Positions 1 to 8,737 are shown, counted from the stretch's first letter. The stretch: 64,000 nt of DNA from Candidatus Oscillochloris fontis (GCF_004138135.1 NZ_RYFD01000010.1:28656-92655); one strand, 5' to 3'. Notes: a model not told the origin generated them from the sequence alone. Made by a program: numbers and translations.

Positions 1-2
1 CT

Positions 3-1118
3 AATCGTATGATTGCGGCTGCCATTGTGCGTAGCGATCTGATGATTTATCTCACTCCGATTACCTTTGGCGGTTATTCTTCTGCGCTCAAGCGCATGAT
101 TGATCACCAGATTCAGAATATCTCGCCCTACTTCACGACTATCGGCGGTGAAACGCATCACAAAAAGCGCTATAAATACTACCCATCTATGTTGGTTATT
201 GGCTGGCACGATCAGCCCGATGCCCACAGCGAGGCTATTTTCGGCCATCTGGCGCATCGCAACGCAATCAACATGCATGCCCCCTCAATAGTTTATGGAA
301 CCATCAATCCCAATCTTCCGCTCAGCACACAAATCCAGACATGGCTCACAACAATTGAGCAAGGGATCAGCAGCCCCCCGCCAAGCCTGCCTAGCCCCCA
401 GATCGCCCCCGCCTCGACCCAACCACTCCGCCACGCCACACTCCTCGTTGGAAGCCCCCGTGGTTCGGCGAGTACCTCGGCAGCGCTCGGTGAGTATCTG
501 ATGGAACAACTGGTAGCACGTGGCGTTACCGTGCAGCAATTCTCACTCTACCGCGCCATGAGCAACGCTGAACAGATGCAGGAGTTGCTCACGACGCTCG
601 ATCAGACCGACTTGGTTGTGCTCTCGTTCCCGCTCTATATTGATAGTCTCCCCGGCCCAGTGATCGCCACCCTCGAACAGATTGCGGCTCACCGACGTGG
701 ACGTGCAGGCAACCAGCAACGCTTGGCCGCGATTGCCAACTGTGGCTTTCCTGAAGCCCACCATAACCAAAACGCCCTCGCGGTCTGTGAGGTCTTCGCC
801 CGTGAAACTGGGTTTGCCTGGGCAGGCGGACTGGCACTTGGCGAAGGGGCCGGTATGATCAATGGGCAACCCCTCAAGCAACTCGGTATGCACATCGCCC
901 CGATCCGGCGCGTGCTGAGCATGGCCGCATCTGGCTTGGTTGATGAGGGGACGATCCCCGCCGAAGCTGCCGACCTTATGGCGCAACCAATTATCCCGCC
1001 CTGGCTCTATACGATGGTTGGAGGTTTGAATTGGGAGCGTGTTGCCCTTGAATATGGGGCTACCCACGCGATTGGTCAGCAACCCTATACCTCAACTGAA
1101 TATGAAGAGCGGACTTAG
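3..1118 (+). CDS. Flavodoxin-fold (NADPH-dependent FMN reductase-like) protein, 5' end outside window
   Basis: The reading frame is open to the left edge, so the true start lies upstream; the first internal ATG is at 9. Two flavodoxin-like halves are visible. The N-terminal remnant has the TPITFGGYSSALKRMIDH stretch typical of the FMN-binding face of NADPH-dependent FMN reductases. The second half starts after a Pro/Ser linker (about residue 125) with LLVGSPRGSASTSA, which resembles the FMN phosphate loop, and continues with SFPLYIDSLPGPV. A tandem pair of this fold suggests an FMN-dependent oxidoreductase or an electron carrier. The substrate cannot be read from sequence. The stop is only 3 nt before the alkyltransferase-like gene, so the two are probably co-transcribed. 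Confidence 0.7.
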   Translation, partial: NRMIAAAIVRSDLMIYLTPITFGGYSSALKRMIDHQIQNISPYFTTIGGETHHKKRYKYYPSMLVIGWHDQPDAHSEAIFGHLAHRNAINMHAPSIVYGTINPNLPLSTQIQTWLTTIEQGISSPPPSLPSPQIAPASTQPLRHATLLVGSPRGSASTSAALGEYLMEQLVARGVTVQQFSLYRAMSNAEQMQELLTTLDQTDLVVLSFPLYIDSLPGPVIATLEQIAAHRRGRAGNQQRLAAIANCGFPEAHHNQNALAVCEVFARETGFAWAGGLALGEGAGMINGQPLKQLGMHIAPIRRVLSMAASGLVDEGTIPAEAADLMAQPIIPPWLYTMVGGLNWERVALEYGATHAIGQQPYTSTEYEERT

Positions 1119-1121
1119 GTT

Positions 1122-1448
1122 ATGTCGAGTCAACATCCAGCCTACGCCGCGATCTATGCGGTTGTGCGCACCATTCCACCCGGTAAGGTCAGTAGCTATG
1201 GGCGCATAGCGATCTTGGCCGGGTTCCCTGGCCATGCCCGTATGGTTGGCTATGCCCTGCATAGCCTCCATACCACGCACGATGTCCCATGGTGGCGCGT
1301 GATCAATGCGCATGGCTACATCTCGAATGCCTACCATCGCGATGAACAACGGGCCAGATTGCTGGCCGAAGGGGTCGCGGTGGATGCCCGCGATCATGTC
1401 AATCTGCATGAGTATGGGTGGGAAGCCATGAACTTCCGGGAAGCTTGA
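1122..1448 (+). CDS. Alkyltransferase-like (ATL) DNA repair protein
   Basis: This 108-residue protein is the DNA-binding domain of O6-methylguanine-DNA methyltransferases, with IPPGKVSSYGRIA (recognition helix region) and VPWWRVINAHGYIS. In true methyltransferases the active-site motif is PCHRV; here the Cys and His positions are both Trp, so it cannot accept alkyl groups. Known ATL proteins bind O6-alkylguanine, flip it out and hand the lesion to nucleotide excision repair. Most ATLs read PWHRV, so PWWRV is a further change. It starts 3 nt after the upstream stop. Its last six codons and stop lie inside a palindromic repeat (1431-1464). Confidence 0.85.
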   Translation: MSSQHPAYAAIYAVVRTIPPGKVSSYGRIAILAGFPGHARMVGYALHSLHTTHDVPWWRVINAHGYISNAYHRDEQRARLLAEGVAVDARDHVNLHEYGWEAMNFREA

Positions 1449-1464
1449 AGCTTCTCGGAAGCTT
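1431..1464. repeat. CTTCCGGGAAGCTT palindromic repeat, copy 1
   Basis: Nested inverted repeats built from AACTTCCGGGAAGCTT followed by AAGCTTCTCGGAAGCTT. The segment covers the end of the ATL gene and the 14-nt gap to the convergent gene, so it can also act as a bidirectional terminator. Related copies lie at 25666-25691 and 39097-39130. Confidence 0.6.
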
Positions 1465-2224
1465 ACGCATCCATCAGCACATGCTCCACCAATGCAGCCG
1501 TTAGCTCCAGATCGCTGCCCGCCCGCAGCCAGTAGGCCGCTCGTACTGCCTTCGCTGCGATCCCTAGCTCCTCAAGCGCACTAGTGGGTAAGTTGCTGAT
1601 CTGGCTGGCCCGCCCCGCCCCCGATTCTACTAAACAGACCACTACTGGCCCGGTTGAGACGAGTAGATCACCGCCCGCTCCATCACCCCATATCTGGATC
1701 GGATCACTATAGCGGATATGTACCACTCGCTGGGAAAAAAGGCGTAGTCCATGTTCCGTACAGATCTGAATGAGTGGGTTGATCTGATTACCTATCAAAC
1801 ATACCACCATGTCCTCGCTCACCAACGCCGCTGCCTGCATCGCGACCCGGCCCCGCCCTTGGGACAAGAGCATGCCCATCTCCCAGATCACCTCCAATGC
1901 AGCATCCAACGACTCCGTCGCTATACAGGCTAACGCATATCCGCGTTCAACTTCGGTCAATATCACCCGCTCCCCATCCCCACCGAGCATGATCGGGCCA
2001 TGCACAAAGAGTTGCATTCCTCTCGCACACCTCGCATGCCCACCAAGCACGACCTCGATTTCGATGGTCGGGCCACTCTCAACCTGCACCACATTCAGAT
2101 TTGCCCATTCGCCTAATGGGTGTTGGGTCTCAAGCAACTCGACCAATGCCGCACTATTCGTATACATCCGCAGTGGCAGGCCAAAGAGCGGAAGCCAACA
2201 GGTGTGCTCCAAGCGACTACTCAT
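1463..2224 (-). CDS. Hypothetical protein, possibly a degenerate HPr-kinase-like fold
   Basis: 253 residues with no signal peptide and no membrane segment. The central part, VAMQAAALVSEDMVVCLIGN (about residues 127-146), has the layout of HPr kinase/phosphatase-like proteins, where a conserved His-Ala-Ala strand precedes a P-loop. The expected GxSGxGKST is replaced by IGNQINPLIQI, so nucleotide binding of the usual kind is not expected. This resemblance is a weak inference; I do not recognise the family with certainty. The gene is convergent with the ATL gene, and its start lies beside a repeat-rich intergenic region. Confidence 0.6.
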   Translation of the reverse strand: MSSRLEHTCWLPLFGLPLRMYTNSAALVELLETQHPLGEWANLNVVQVESGPTIEIEVVLGGHARCARGMQLFVHGPIMLGGDGERVILTEVERGYALACIATESLDAALEVIWEMGMLLSQGRGRVAMQAAALVSEDMVVCLIGNQINPLIQICTEHGLRLFSQRVVHIRYSDPIQIWGDGAGGDLLVSTGPVVVCLVESGAGRASQISNLPTSALEELGIAAKAVRAAYWLRAGSDLELTAALVEHVLMDA

Positions 2225-2245
2225 AGATCAACCTAATCATGTACT

Positions 2246-2472
2246 GTAGGGGCGAAGCCTTTCGCCCATGCTCTACCTCCCATCCATATCATGTGGGTAG
2301 GGCATGGGCAACGTCATTGGGGCTATGCCCCCAACCCCAATTTTTGGTATTGTTTGGCGGCTTCGCCGCCAAACAATACCAAAAAGAGATCTTCGGGGAC
2401 AGCGCAGCCGCCCCCGAACCCCACCGAAGGTGACTTTGCCCTGTCATGTGGGGCCAACTGCTTCGCCCCTAC
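2246..2472. repeat. Composite repeat: GTAGGGGCGAAG arms enclosing a three-hairpin element
   Basis: The left arm GTAGGGGCGAAG (2246-2257) and right arm CTTCGCCCCTAC (2461-2472) are exact inverted repeats, matching the short repeat family at 7603-7676 and 22900-22973. Between them lies a full copy of the unrelated three-hairpin element (2299-2443). The arrangement suggests that one repeat inserted into the other. Confidence 0.65.
2299..2443. repeat. Three-hairpin dispersed repeat, copy A
   Basis: Left end AGGGCATGGGCAACGTC and right end GACTTTGCCCTG are degenerate inverted repeats. Inside are a TTGGGGC/GCCCCAA-type stem, a perfect 21-bp stem at 2341-2361/2365-2385 with a TTC loop, and a third CGGGG.../CCCCCG stem. 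No ORF. Located between the hypothetical gene and the DUF512 gene. Confidence 0.7.
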
Positions 2473-2481
2473 TCGCAATTA

Positions 2482-2490
2482 TGCTATAAT
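2482..2490 (+). promoter_or_regulatory. Extended -10 promoter of the DUF512 gene
   Basis: TG at 2482-2483, one base, then TATAAT at 2485-2490: a perfect extended -10 box with no clear -35. Transcription would start near 2497, giving a leader of about 68 nt to the GTG start at 2565. Confidence 0.6.
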
Positions 2491-2564
2491 ATTCTTTCCG
2501 AACACCCGTAGTATCCCCCCACACCCCTACACAACCCAATGGGGTCAATCCTCAGCGAGAAAGC

Positions 2565-4070
2565 GTGAACAACCAACCCAACATCAAGCATAGCACAGGT
2601 GCAGGCGGGCGCATCCGTGCCATCCGCCCCGCCAGTATTGCCGATGAGCTTGGCCTCCAACCCGGCGATCTGCTCGTGTCCATCGGTGGCCACCACCTGC
2701 GTGATGTCATTGATTACCGCTTCCTGATCGCTGAAGAACAGATAGATGTGCTGGTTCGTCATGTCAATAACGAAGAGATCATCTATGAAATCGAAAAAGA
2801 TCCCGATGAGGATCTCGGTATTGATTTTGAAGAACCCCTCTTCGACCGCCTCCGCACCTGTACCAATAAGTGCCCCTTTTGCTTCCTCACTCAGATGCCG
2901 CGTGGATTCCGTAAATCACTCTATCTGAAGGATGATGATTACCGGCTCTCTTTCATCTATAGTAATTTTGTTACCTTTACCAACCTCCATGAATCCGATT
3001 GGGAACGTATCGCCGCCCAACACCTCTCCCCGCTGCATATCAGTGTCCACGCTACCGACCCTGCATGGCGGGCGATTATGCTCGGTAAGCGTGATGTCCC
3101 CGATGTGCGGGCACAAATCCGCCGCCTGCACCAGATCGGGGTCACTGTCCATACCCAGATCGTGGCATGCCCTGGTGTTAATGACGGCCCCATCTTACAA
3201 CAGAGTATCAACGACCTGATCGCCCTCGCACCCACTGTGCAGTCTATTGCCGTAGTTCCGGTTGGCTTGACCAAATATCGCTTTGAAGGCCAACGGCCAC
3301 GCTCCATCCGCGCCGCAATTGAGGTGCATGAATCACCCGAATGGCACGATTCTAACGCCGAACCACAACCCTTGTGGCAGACGCACGAATCTCACCCGCC
3401 CCTCCACGATCCCAGCCTCGGCTTCTGCTCGCGCCTCGCGGCTGCCAGTGAGATACCCCTGCGCTGCTATACGCCCGACGAAGCATCCGCCGTGCTCGAT
3501 CTTATCCATAGTTATAGCGCCACCTGCCGCCGCGACTTCGGCATGACCCTGGTCTACCCCAGCGATGAGTTCTATATCCTGGCTGGCCGCGAGATACCAC
3601 CCGCCGATTTCTACGATGATATGCCCCAATACTCCAACGGCGTCGGGATGGTACGCGATTTTCTGGATACCTGGGCCAAAGCCAAACGCCGCCTGCCTCC
3701 GCGCATGAGCACCCCCACCCGCCTCGCTCTGGTCTGTGGCACGCTGGTTGGCCCGCTCTTGCAGCAAGTGGCCACGCGCCTCAATACGATCACCGGGCTT
3801 GATGTACAGGTGCTTCCCGTGGTCAACGAGTTCTTTGGCGCAACCGTCACCGTCAGTGGCCTACTCGCCGCCCAAGATGTCATCCCAGCCCTTCAGGCCA
3901 GCGGCGCACAGCACGCTATCCTGCCCCGCGTCATGTTCGATTATCAGGGCGACCGTACCATTGATGACCAAACACCCCAACATATCAGTGAGGCCGCTGC
4001 AATGTCGGTGTCCCTCGCCAATGATCCGACTGAATTGGTTCGCTCTGTGCGTACACTAGCCCAACGCTAG
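2565..4070 (+). CDS. PDZ / radical-SAM / DUF512 family protein
   Basis: 501 residues with a GTG start. Domains in order: an N-terminal PDZ-like domain (about residues 12-80, AIRPASIADELGLQPGDLLVS); a radical-SAM-like segment with CTNKCPFC (Cys near residues 98, 102 and 105, a Cx3Cx2C cluster motif) followed by RLSFIYSNFVTFTNL; and the C-terminal DUF512 domain (about 290-490). The family is widespread in anaerobes and phototrophs as a putative Fe-S oxidoreductase; its reaction is not established. The next gene begins directly after its stop, so it probably forms an operon with the HD-GYP phosphodiesterase. Confidence 0.88.
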   Translation: MNNQPNIKHSTGAGGRIRAIRPASIADELGLQPGDLLVSIGGHHLRDVIDYRFLIAEEQIDVLVRHVNNEEIIYEIEKDPDEDLGIDFEEPLFDRLRTCTNKCPFCFLTQMPRGFRKSLYLKDDDYRLSFIYSNFVTFTNLHESDWERIAAQHLSPLHISVHATDPAWRAIMLGKRDVPDVRAQIRRLHQIGVTVHTQIVACPGVNDGPILQQSINDLIALAPTVQSIAVVPVGLTKYRFEGQRPRSIRAAIEVHESPEWHDSNAEPQPLWQTHESHPPLHDPSLGFCSRLAAASEIPLRCYTPDEASAVLDLIHSYSATCRRDFGMTLVYPSDEFYILAGREIPPADFYDDMPQYSNGVGMVRDFLDTWAKAKRRLPPRMSTPTRLALVCGTLVGPLLQQVATRLNTITGLDVQVLPVVNEFFGATVTVSGLLAAQDVIPALQASGAQHAILPRVMFDYQGDRTIDDQTPQHISEAAAMSVSLANDPTELVRSVRTLAQR

Positions 4071-4097
4071 ATGGTAGATCAGAAGGGATGGCATCCT

Positions 4098-5783
4098 ATG
4101 ACAACCGAAATAAGTCGGCTTCAGCAATATGTTGAAGTGATCCAGCAGGCAAATCAGATCGCTGCTAGTACCGAACTTGATGCTTTGCTTGATAAGATGC
4201 TCGGTCTGATTATTAGTATCACCAATGCCGAAGCTGGAACGCTGTATCTCTATGATGCAGCAACCCACGAACTGGTCTTTAAGGTTGTCCATGGCAATGC
4301 CGCCAGCGAACGCCTCGTCGGTCTGCGGCTCAATGCCGATAACGGCGTGGCGGGGCAGGCGCTCAAATGCGCCGAACCGCTCTTCATCCAGGATGTCATG
4401 AATGACCCCCGCTGGGATCGTGCCACCGGCGAACTGACTGGCATGAACCTGCGCACAATGTATTGTGTCCCGCTCATCCTGCGCGGTCAGCCTGTGGGGG
4501 TTGTCCAGGTCTTTAACCTGCCCCCCGAAACCTGCGATGACCCCGATGAGGTTGCACTCATCCAGTTGCTCTGCTCGCGCCTCGTCACCGAGGTCGAAAA
4601 GACCCGTATGCTCGAAGAGTCCCAACTGCGTACTCGGCGTCAGCAGGCACTGGTCGAGATTATCTCGAATCTCACCTCCACCTTGGATAGCAAGACGCTC
4701 CTAGATCGCATCATGAGCCACGCATGCGATCTGCTCGGCGTTGAGGCTACCTCCATCTGGCTGCGTGATACGGTCAATGGCGATCTTGTGCTACATATGG
4801 CCACTGGTGAGCATCGCGAATATCTACAGGCGATCCGGGTTCCAGCCGGGCAGGGAATCATTGGCCATGTGGTAGCAACCGGCGAGACTGTGGTGGTGAA
4901 CGATGTCCGTAGCGATCAGCGTTTCTACCGTAATGTAGACGACCACAGTGGCTTCCAAACCCGCGCCATTCTGTGTGTCCCCATGCGTGCCCCGCGCATT
5001 ATCGTCGGCGGAGCGCGTGGCACGGTTGAAGAACAGGTGATCGGTGGTGCCCAAGCACTCAATCCGATCAACCAGCGCGCCTTCTCCGAGGATGATATTA
5101 GCCTCTTTACTTCACTCGCCAGCCAAGCTGCAACCGTCATCCGGCTCGCACGGCTCTATGAAGAGACCGATAAACTCTTCACCCGCCTCATTGATGCGAT
5201 TACCGGGGCGATTGATCTTAAAGATCCCTACACCCGTGGCCATAGCCAGCGCGTCAGCGACTACTCGGTGGCGATTGCCGAAGAACTCGGTCTGTCCCAA
5301 GAAACAATCTACCGTATCCGTATCTCTAGCAAACTCCACGATGTCGGCAAGATCCGCATTCCCGACCACATCCTGAATAAGCCGGATCGTCTCGATGAGG
5401 CTGAATTTAGTGAAATGCGCCAGCACCCCACCTATGGCTTGGAGTTCCTGCAACAGAATGGCCTCCTCGAAATTGACCTGCTGCGCGACTCATGGCAAGC
5501 CCTCGCCCAACACCACGAACGCCTCGATGGCCATGGCTACCCCAACGGCCTTCATGGCGATCAGATCTCGCTCGTGGGGCGGATCGTGGCCGTCGCCGAT
5601 GTCTTCGATGCCATCAGTAGCCATCGGCCCTACCGTGCCGCCATGCCGATTGAGAAGGTCTTTAGTATCTTGCGTGCTGGGGCTGGTGCTGAACTTGATC
5701 CTACCTGTGTTGAAGCGCTCGTCCGCGCACGGGCGAATGGCAAAATTCTCACCCAAGACGAACGTAAAGAGAAGGAGGCATAA
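4098..5783 (+). CDS. GAF-GAF-HD-GYP protein, putative c-di-GMP phosphodiesterase
   Basis: About 560 residues. An upstream in-frame ATG at 4071 abuts the previous stop, but the ATG at 4098 has AGAAGGGA 9 nt upstream, so I prefer it. Two GAF sensor domains (about 20-165 and 195-350) precede an HD-GYP domain (about 365-555). Catalytic signatures are intact: KDPYTRGHSQRVSDY, SKLHDVGKIRIPD (the HD pair), QHHERLDGHGYP (the GYP motif) and VADVFDAISSHRPYR. HD-GYP enzymes hydrolyse cyclic di-GMP, and GAF domains usually bind small molecules or report redox or light state. No membrane segment, so cytosolic. It is convergent with recJ, 9 nt apart. Confidence 0.9.
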   Translation: MTTEISRLQQYVEVIQQANQIAASTELDALLDKMLGLIISITNAEAGTLYLYDAATHELVFKVVHGNAASERLVGLRLNADNGVAGQALKCAEPLFIQDVMNDPRWDRATGELTGMNLRTMYCVPLILRGQPVGVVQVFNLPPETCDDPDEVALIQLLCSRLVTEVEKTRMLEESQLRTRRQQALVEIISNLTSTLDSKTLLDRIMSHACDLLGVEATSIWLRDTVNGDLVLHMATGEHREYLQAIRVPAGQGIIGHVVATGETVVVNDVRSDQRFYRNVDDHSGFQTRAILCVPMRAPRIIVGGARGTVEEQVIGGAQALNPINQRAFSEDDISLFTSLASQAATVIRLARLYEETDKLFTRLIDAITGAIDLKDPYTRGHSQRVSDYSVAIAEELGLSQETIYRIRISSKLHDVGKIRIPDHILNKPDRLDEAEFSEMRQHPTYGLEFLQQNGLLEIDLLRDSWQALAQHHERLDGHGYPNGLHGDQISLVGRIVAVADVFDAISSHRPYRAAMPIEKVFSILRAGAGAELDPTCVEALVRARANGKILTQDERKEKEA

Positions 5784-5792
5784 GGCCACCCC

Positions 5793-7508
5793 CTAACTCG
5801 CACGCCGAAAATCCTTGATATTGATCTGCAACTTGCGCTCACCATTCCACTCGTTGGCCTCAAGTGTATAGACCAGATCAATGCGTGGATGGCGGCGCAA
5901 CGCATCAGCCAAATGCCCGAGGCGGAAGGCGATCCCCTCATAGCGTGGCCCACCATTCTTGCGCAAGGTCAGACTCATATGCAGACCATCAACGCCCCGC
6001 GTGCGCACATCCACCACCTGCACATCGCGGCTCATCAAGACCGGCTGCGGGTTAGCCTGCCCAAATGGTTCGAGTTGGCACAGATCAGCCAGCAATTCCC
6101 AATTCAACTCGTTCAACCCCACTTCTGCATCTACCTGAATGCGCGGCTGGAGCATCGCATCTGTCAGTTGCTCGGCAGCCAATACCTGGAGCCGCGCATC
6201 AAGGGTGGGGATATGCTCATTTGCAATCGTAAACCCGGCAGCCGCTGAGTGTCCACCATAGCGCTCAAAGAGATTCTCGCACGCTTGAAGCGCGGCAATA
6301 ATACTAAACCCCGGAACAGAACGCGCCGATCCTCGCGATGATACAGCACCCTGCTCAATCAGCAGCACCGGACGGCCCCACTCCTCGGCCAACTTTCCCG
6401 CCACCAACCCCACCACCCCAGCATCAAACTCGGTGCTATGCAGCACCACCACCCGCTGTTGATGCCGCCCCTCGGCTTCGGCCAGCGCCTTGGCAGCAGC
6501 CTGTACGTGCTTGGTGAGATCCTGACGTGCGCGGTTGGTCTGGTTCAGAGCATCGGCTAAGACTTTGGCTTGGGTATAACTCGTCGCCAATAGCAGATCA
6601 TAGGCCCGCACCGCATCGTCTAGGCGCCCGGCGGCATTGATACGGGGTGCCAACATATAGCCAATCGCCGCCGAATCAACCGCCCCCATACGCAACCCAG
6701 AGACCTCGACCAATGCCCGCAGGCCGGGGCGTTGGGTACTATTCAATGCCTCCAACCCTGCTTTCACCAACACACGATTCTCACCATCAAGCGGCCCCAT
6801 ATCGGCCACGGTACCCAAAGCAACCACATCCAGCAGATCGCGTCCGCGCAGATCACCCAACACCATCCCACGCTTCACCAGCGCCTGCACAAGTTTGAAG
6901 GCAATCCCTACCCCCACCAGATGCGGGTACGGGTAACTACACCCAGGCTGTTTGGGGTTGACAATCGCATAAGCGGGAGGCAACTCGCTAGGTGGGGTAT
7001 GGTGATCAGTCACGATCACATCCATACCTAACCCCATCGCATGGGCCACCTCATCCCGGTTACTAATCCCACAATCAACCGTGATCAGTAGCCGTACCCC
7101 CTGCGCCGCCAAATGGTCAATCGCGTCTTGGTTTAACCCGTAGCCCTCACGAGTCCGATGCGGAATATAGGGCTGAATCTTGGCACCCATCGCACCCAGC
7201 GCCTGCACCAGCAGCGTCACCGCCGTTACCCCATCGGTATCGAAGTCACCATAGACCGCAATCGGTTCACCAGATTGGATAGCCTGGACAACCCGCATAC
7301 TCGCTTCGGACATCCCTTTGAGTAGCATAGGGTTATGTAAACCAACACGATAATCAGCCGCCAAGAACTGCTGAATCCGTTCCGGCTCGTGTAGTTGGCG
7401 CTGATAGAGTAGCGTCGCCAGCAACGGGTTATACCCAATCCGGCGGATGAAATCGGCAGATGCAGCAGGCAACACATCCCAATGCTTATGGCGCGCCGAA
7501 AGTGGCAT
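5793..7508 (-). CDS. recJ: Single-stranded-DNA-specific 5'-3' exonuclease RecJ
   Basis: DHH/DHHA1 phosphoesterase of about 571 residues, the normal RecJ length. Visible motifs: VYGDFDTDGVTA (motif I, D-x-D-x-D), ITVDCGISNRDEV, VIVTDHHTPP (DHH) and RINAAGRLDD (substrate loop). RecJ degrades single-stranded DNA in recombinational, mismatch and base-excision repair. An in-frame ATG at 7559 cannot be the start, because it overlaps the -10 box of a consensus promoter (7558-7585); the ATG at 7508 gives an N-terminus MPLSARHKHW close to the usual RecJ beginning. It is transcribed divergently from the metallo-hydrolase gene. Confidence 0.93.
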   Translation of the reverse strand: MPLSARHKHWDVLPAASADFIRRIGYNPLLATLLYQRQLHEPERIQQFLAADYRVGLHNPMLLKGMSEASMRVVQAIQSGEPIAVYGDFDTDGVTAVTLLVQALGAMGAKIQPYIPHRTREGYGLNQDAIDHLAAQGVRLLITVDCGISNRDEVAHAMGLGMDVIVTDHHTPPSELPPAYAIVNPKQPGCSYPYPHLVGVGIAFKLVQALVKRGMVLGDLRGRDLLDVVALGTVADMGPLDGENRVLVKAGLEALNSTQRPGLRALVEVSGLRMGAVDSAAIGYMLAPRINAAGRLDDAVRAYDLLLATSYTQAKVLADALNQTNRARQDLTKHVQAAAKALAEAEGRHQQRVVVLHSTEFDAGVVGLVAGKLAEEWGRPVLLIEQGAVSSRGSARSVPGFSIIAALQACENLFERYGGHSAAAGFTIANEHIPTLDARLQVLAAEQLTDAMLQPRIQVDAEVGLNELNWELLADLCQLEPFGQANPQPVLMSRDVQVVDVRTRGVDGLHMSLTLRKNGGPRYEGIAFRLGHLADALRRHPRIDLVYTLEANEWNGERKLQINIKDFRRAS

Positions 7509-7557
7509 GACAGGTCTCTTCTGATTATGGCCAAGTGTGGCGAGGTTTGTTATGGGC

Positions 7558-7585
7558 ATTATAGAACCTCTGCATGACGTGTCAA
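7558..7585 (-). promoter_or_regulatory. Consensus sigma70-type promoter of recJ
   Basis: On the minus strand TTGACA (forward 7580-7585) and TATAAT (forward 7558-7563) are separated by 16 nt. Both hexamers are perfect. The predicted start of transcription near 7551 rules out translation from the ATG at 7559 and supports the ATG at 7508. Confidence 0.75.
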
Positions 7586-7602
7586 TCGTGTGCGATCATC
7601 CC

Positions 7603-7676
7603 GTAGGGGCGAAGCATCGCTCTCCAAGCCATTCCGTGTTTTCCAAGCTACATGGAAGGCGATGCTTCGCCCCTAC
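7603..7676. repeat. GTAGGGGCGAAGCATCGC inverted-repeat element, 74 bp
   Basis: The arm GTAGGGGCGAAGCATCGC (7603-7620) is repeated exactly as its reverse complement at 7659-7676, with 38 bp between. Another 74-bp element with the same arms lies at 22900-22973. It sits between the recJ promoter and the extended -10 box of the metallo-hydrolase gene. Confidence 0.75.
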
Positions 7677-7681
7677 ATGCA

Positions 7682-7690
7682 TGCTACAAT
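7682..7690 (+). promoter_or_regulatory. Extended -10 promoter of the metallo-hydrolase gene
   Basis: TG at 7682-7683, one base, TACAAT at 7685-7690. Predicted leader of about 32 nt to the ATG at 7729. Confidence 0.5.
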
Positions 7691-7728
7691 CATCCAAAGC
7701 CCCCTGCAAACCTATAAGGAGCTCCTGC

Positions 7729-8700
7729 ATGACCGTCCACGAACTTGCCCCCGGAATTGTGCAAGTCCAACTCCCATTGCCCTTCGCGCTACGGAGCATC
7801 AACGCCTACCTGTTGCACGATCCCGCTGGCTGGACTGTTGTTGACACCGGCCTCCACACTGCCGATGGTGAAGATGCTTGGCATGCCGCCTTTAGCCACC
7901 TCGGTATCACTCCGCAAGCCATCCGACAGATCGTCCTCACCCACTTCCACCCCGATCACTACGGGATGGCCGGGTGGCTACAACAACTGAGTGGTGCACC
8001 AGTCTACATCTCGCCGCGTGACGCCGAACAGACCCGCGAGGTGTGGGAGTTATCGCCCGACGCCGAAGAGCCAACCCTGGCCTACTTCACCCGCCATGGC
8101 GTACCTGCCACCCTCACCAACACGATTGTGGATGTGGTCGAAATGCTACGCGCCAGCACCCTCCCGCATCCAGAACTGACTCTCATCCAACCAGGGGAAA
8201 TGATCGCCATGGGTGGACGGCAGTTTCAATCCATCCACACCCCTGGCCACAGCGACGGGCAGTTCGTCTACTTTGCAGAAGAAGGCGGATTGATGTTGTG
8301 TGGCGACCAAGTCTTGATGAAGATCACCCCCCACATTGGCTGGTGGCCCAACAGCGAAGCCGATCCACTAGGGCGCTACCTCACCGCGCTTGAAGGACTC
8401 GAAACACTCCCGGTGCGCCAAGGATTACCCGGCCACAACCGGCTGATCGAGGACTGGAGCGGGCGGATCAGCGAACTTCGTCACCACCACGAAGAACGGT
8501 TAGAGGTGATGTTAGCTGCCGTCGGCACCTCGGCCACTGCCTACGAAGTCGCATGCAAGGTCTTCACCATGGCGCGCTATACCCCACATGAAGTGCGTTT
8601 TGCGGTGGCCGAAACGATAGCCCACCTCGAACTACTCATCCTACGTGGATTACTGCGTCGTGAAGAGGGCGATCTAGTGCAGTACGTGCGTGTACCCTAG
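7729..8700 (+). CDS. Metallo-beta-lactamase fold hydrolase
   Basis: 323 residues from the ATG at 7729, which has AAGGAG at 7716-7721 (7-nt spacing). The frame is open further upstream, but that part is repeat DNA. The MBL domain (about 1-215) carries LTHFHPDHYGMAGWL (the HxHxDH zinc motif), HTPGHSDGQFV and LCGDQVL (bridging Asp). A C-terminal winged-helix-like region (about 240-320) is typical of hydroxyacylglutathione-hydrolase-like or LACTB2-like members. The substrate is not evident; a thioester or phosphodiester hydrolase is plausible. Confidence 0.88.
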   Translation: MTVHELAPGIVQVQLPLPFALRSINAYLLHDPAGWTVVDTGLHTADGEDAWHAAFSHLGITPQAIRQIVLTHFHPDHYGMAGWLQQLSGAPVYISPRDAEQTREVWELSPDAEEPTLAYFTRHGVPATLTNTIVDVVEMLRASTLPHPELTLIQPGEMIAMGGRQFQSIHTPGHSDGQFVYFAEEGGLMLCGDQVLMKITPHIGWWPNSEADPLGRYLTALEGLETLPVRQGLPGHNRLIEDWSGRISELRHHHEERLEVMLAAVGTSATAYEVACKVFTMARYTPHEVRFAVAETIAHLELLILRGLLRREEGDLVQYVRVP

Positions 8701-8737
8701 TAGAGGCGCAGCGTGATGCGCCCCCGACACGATCATC

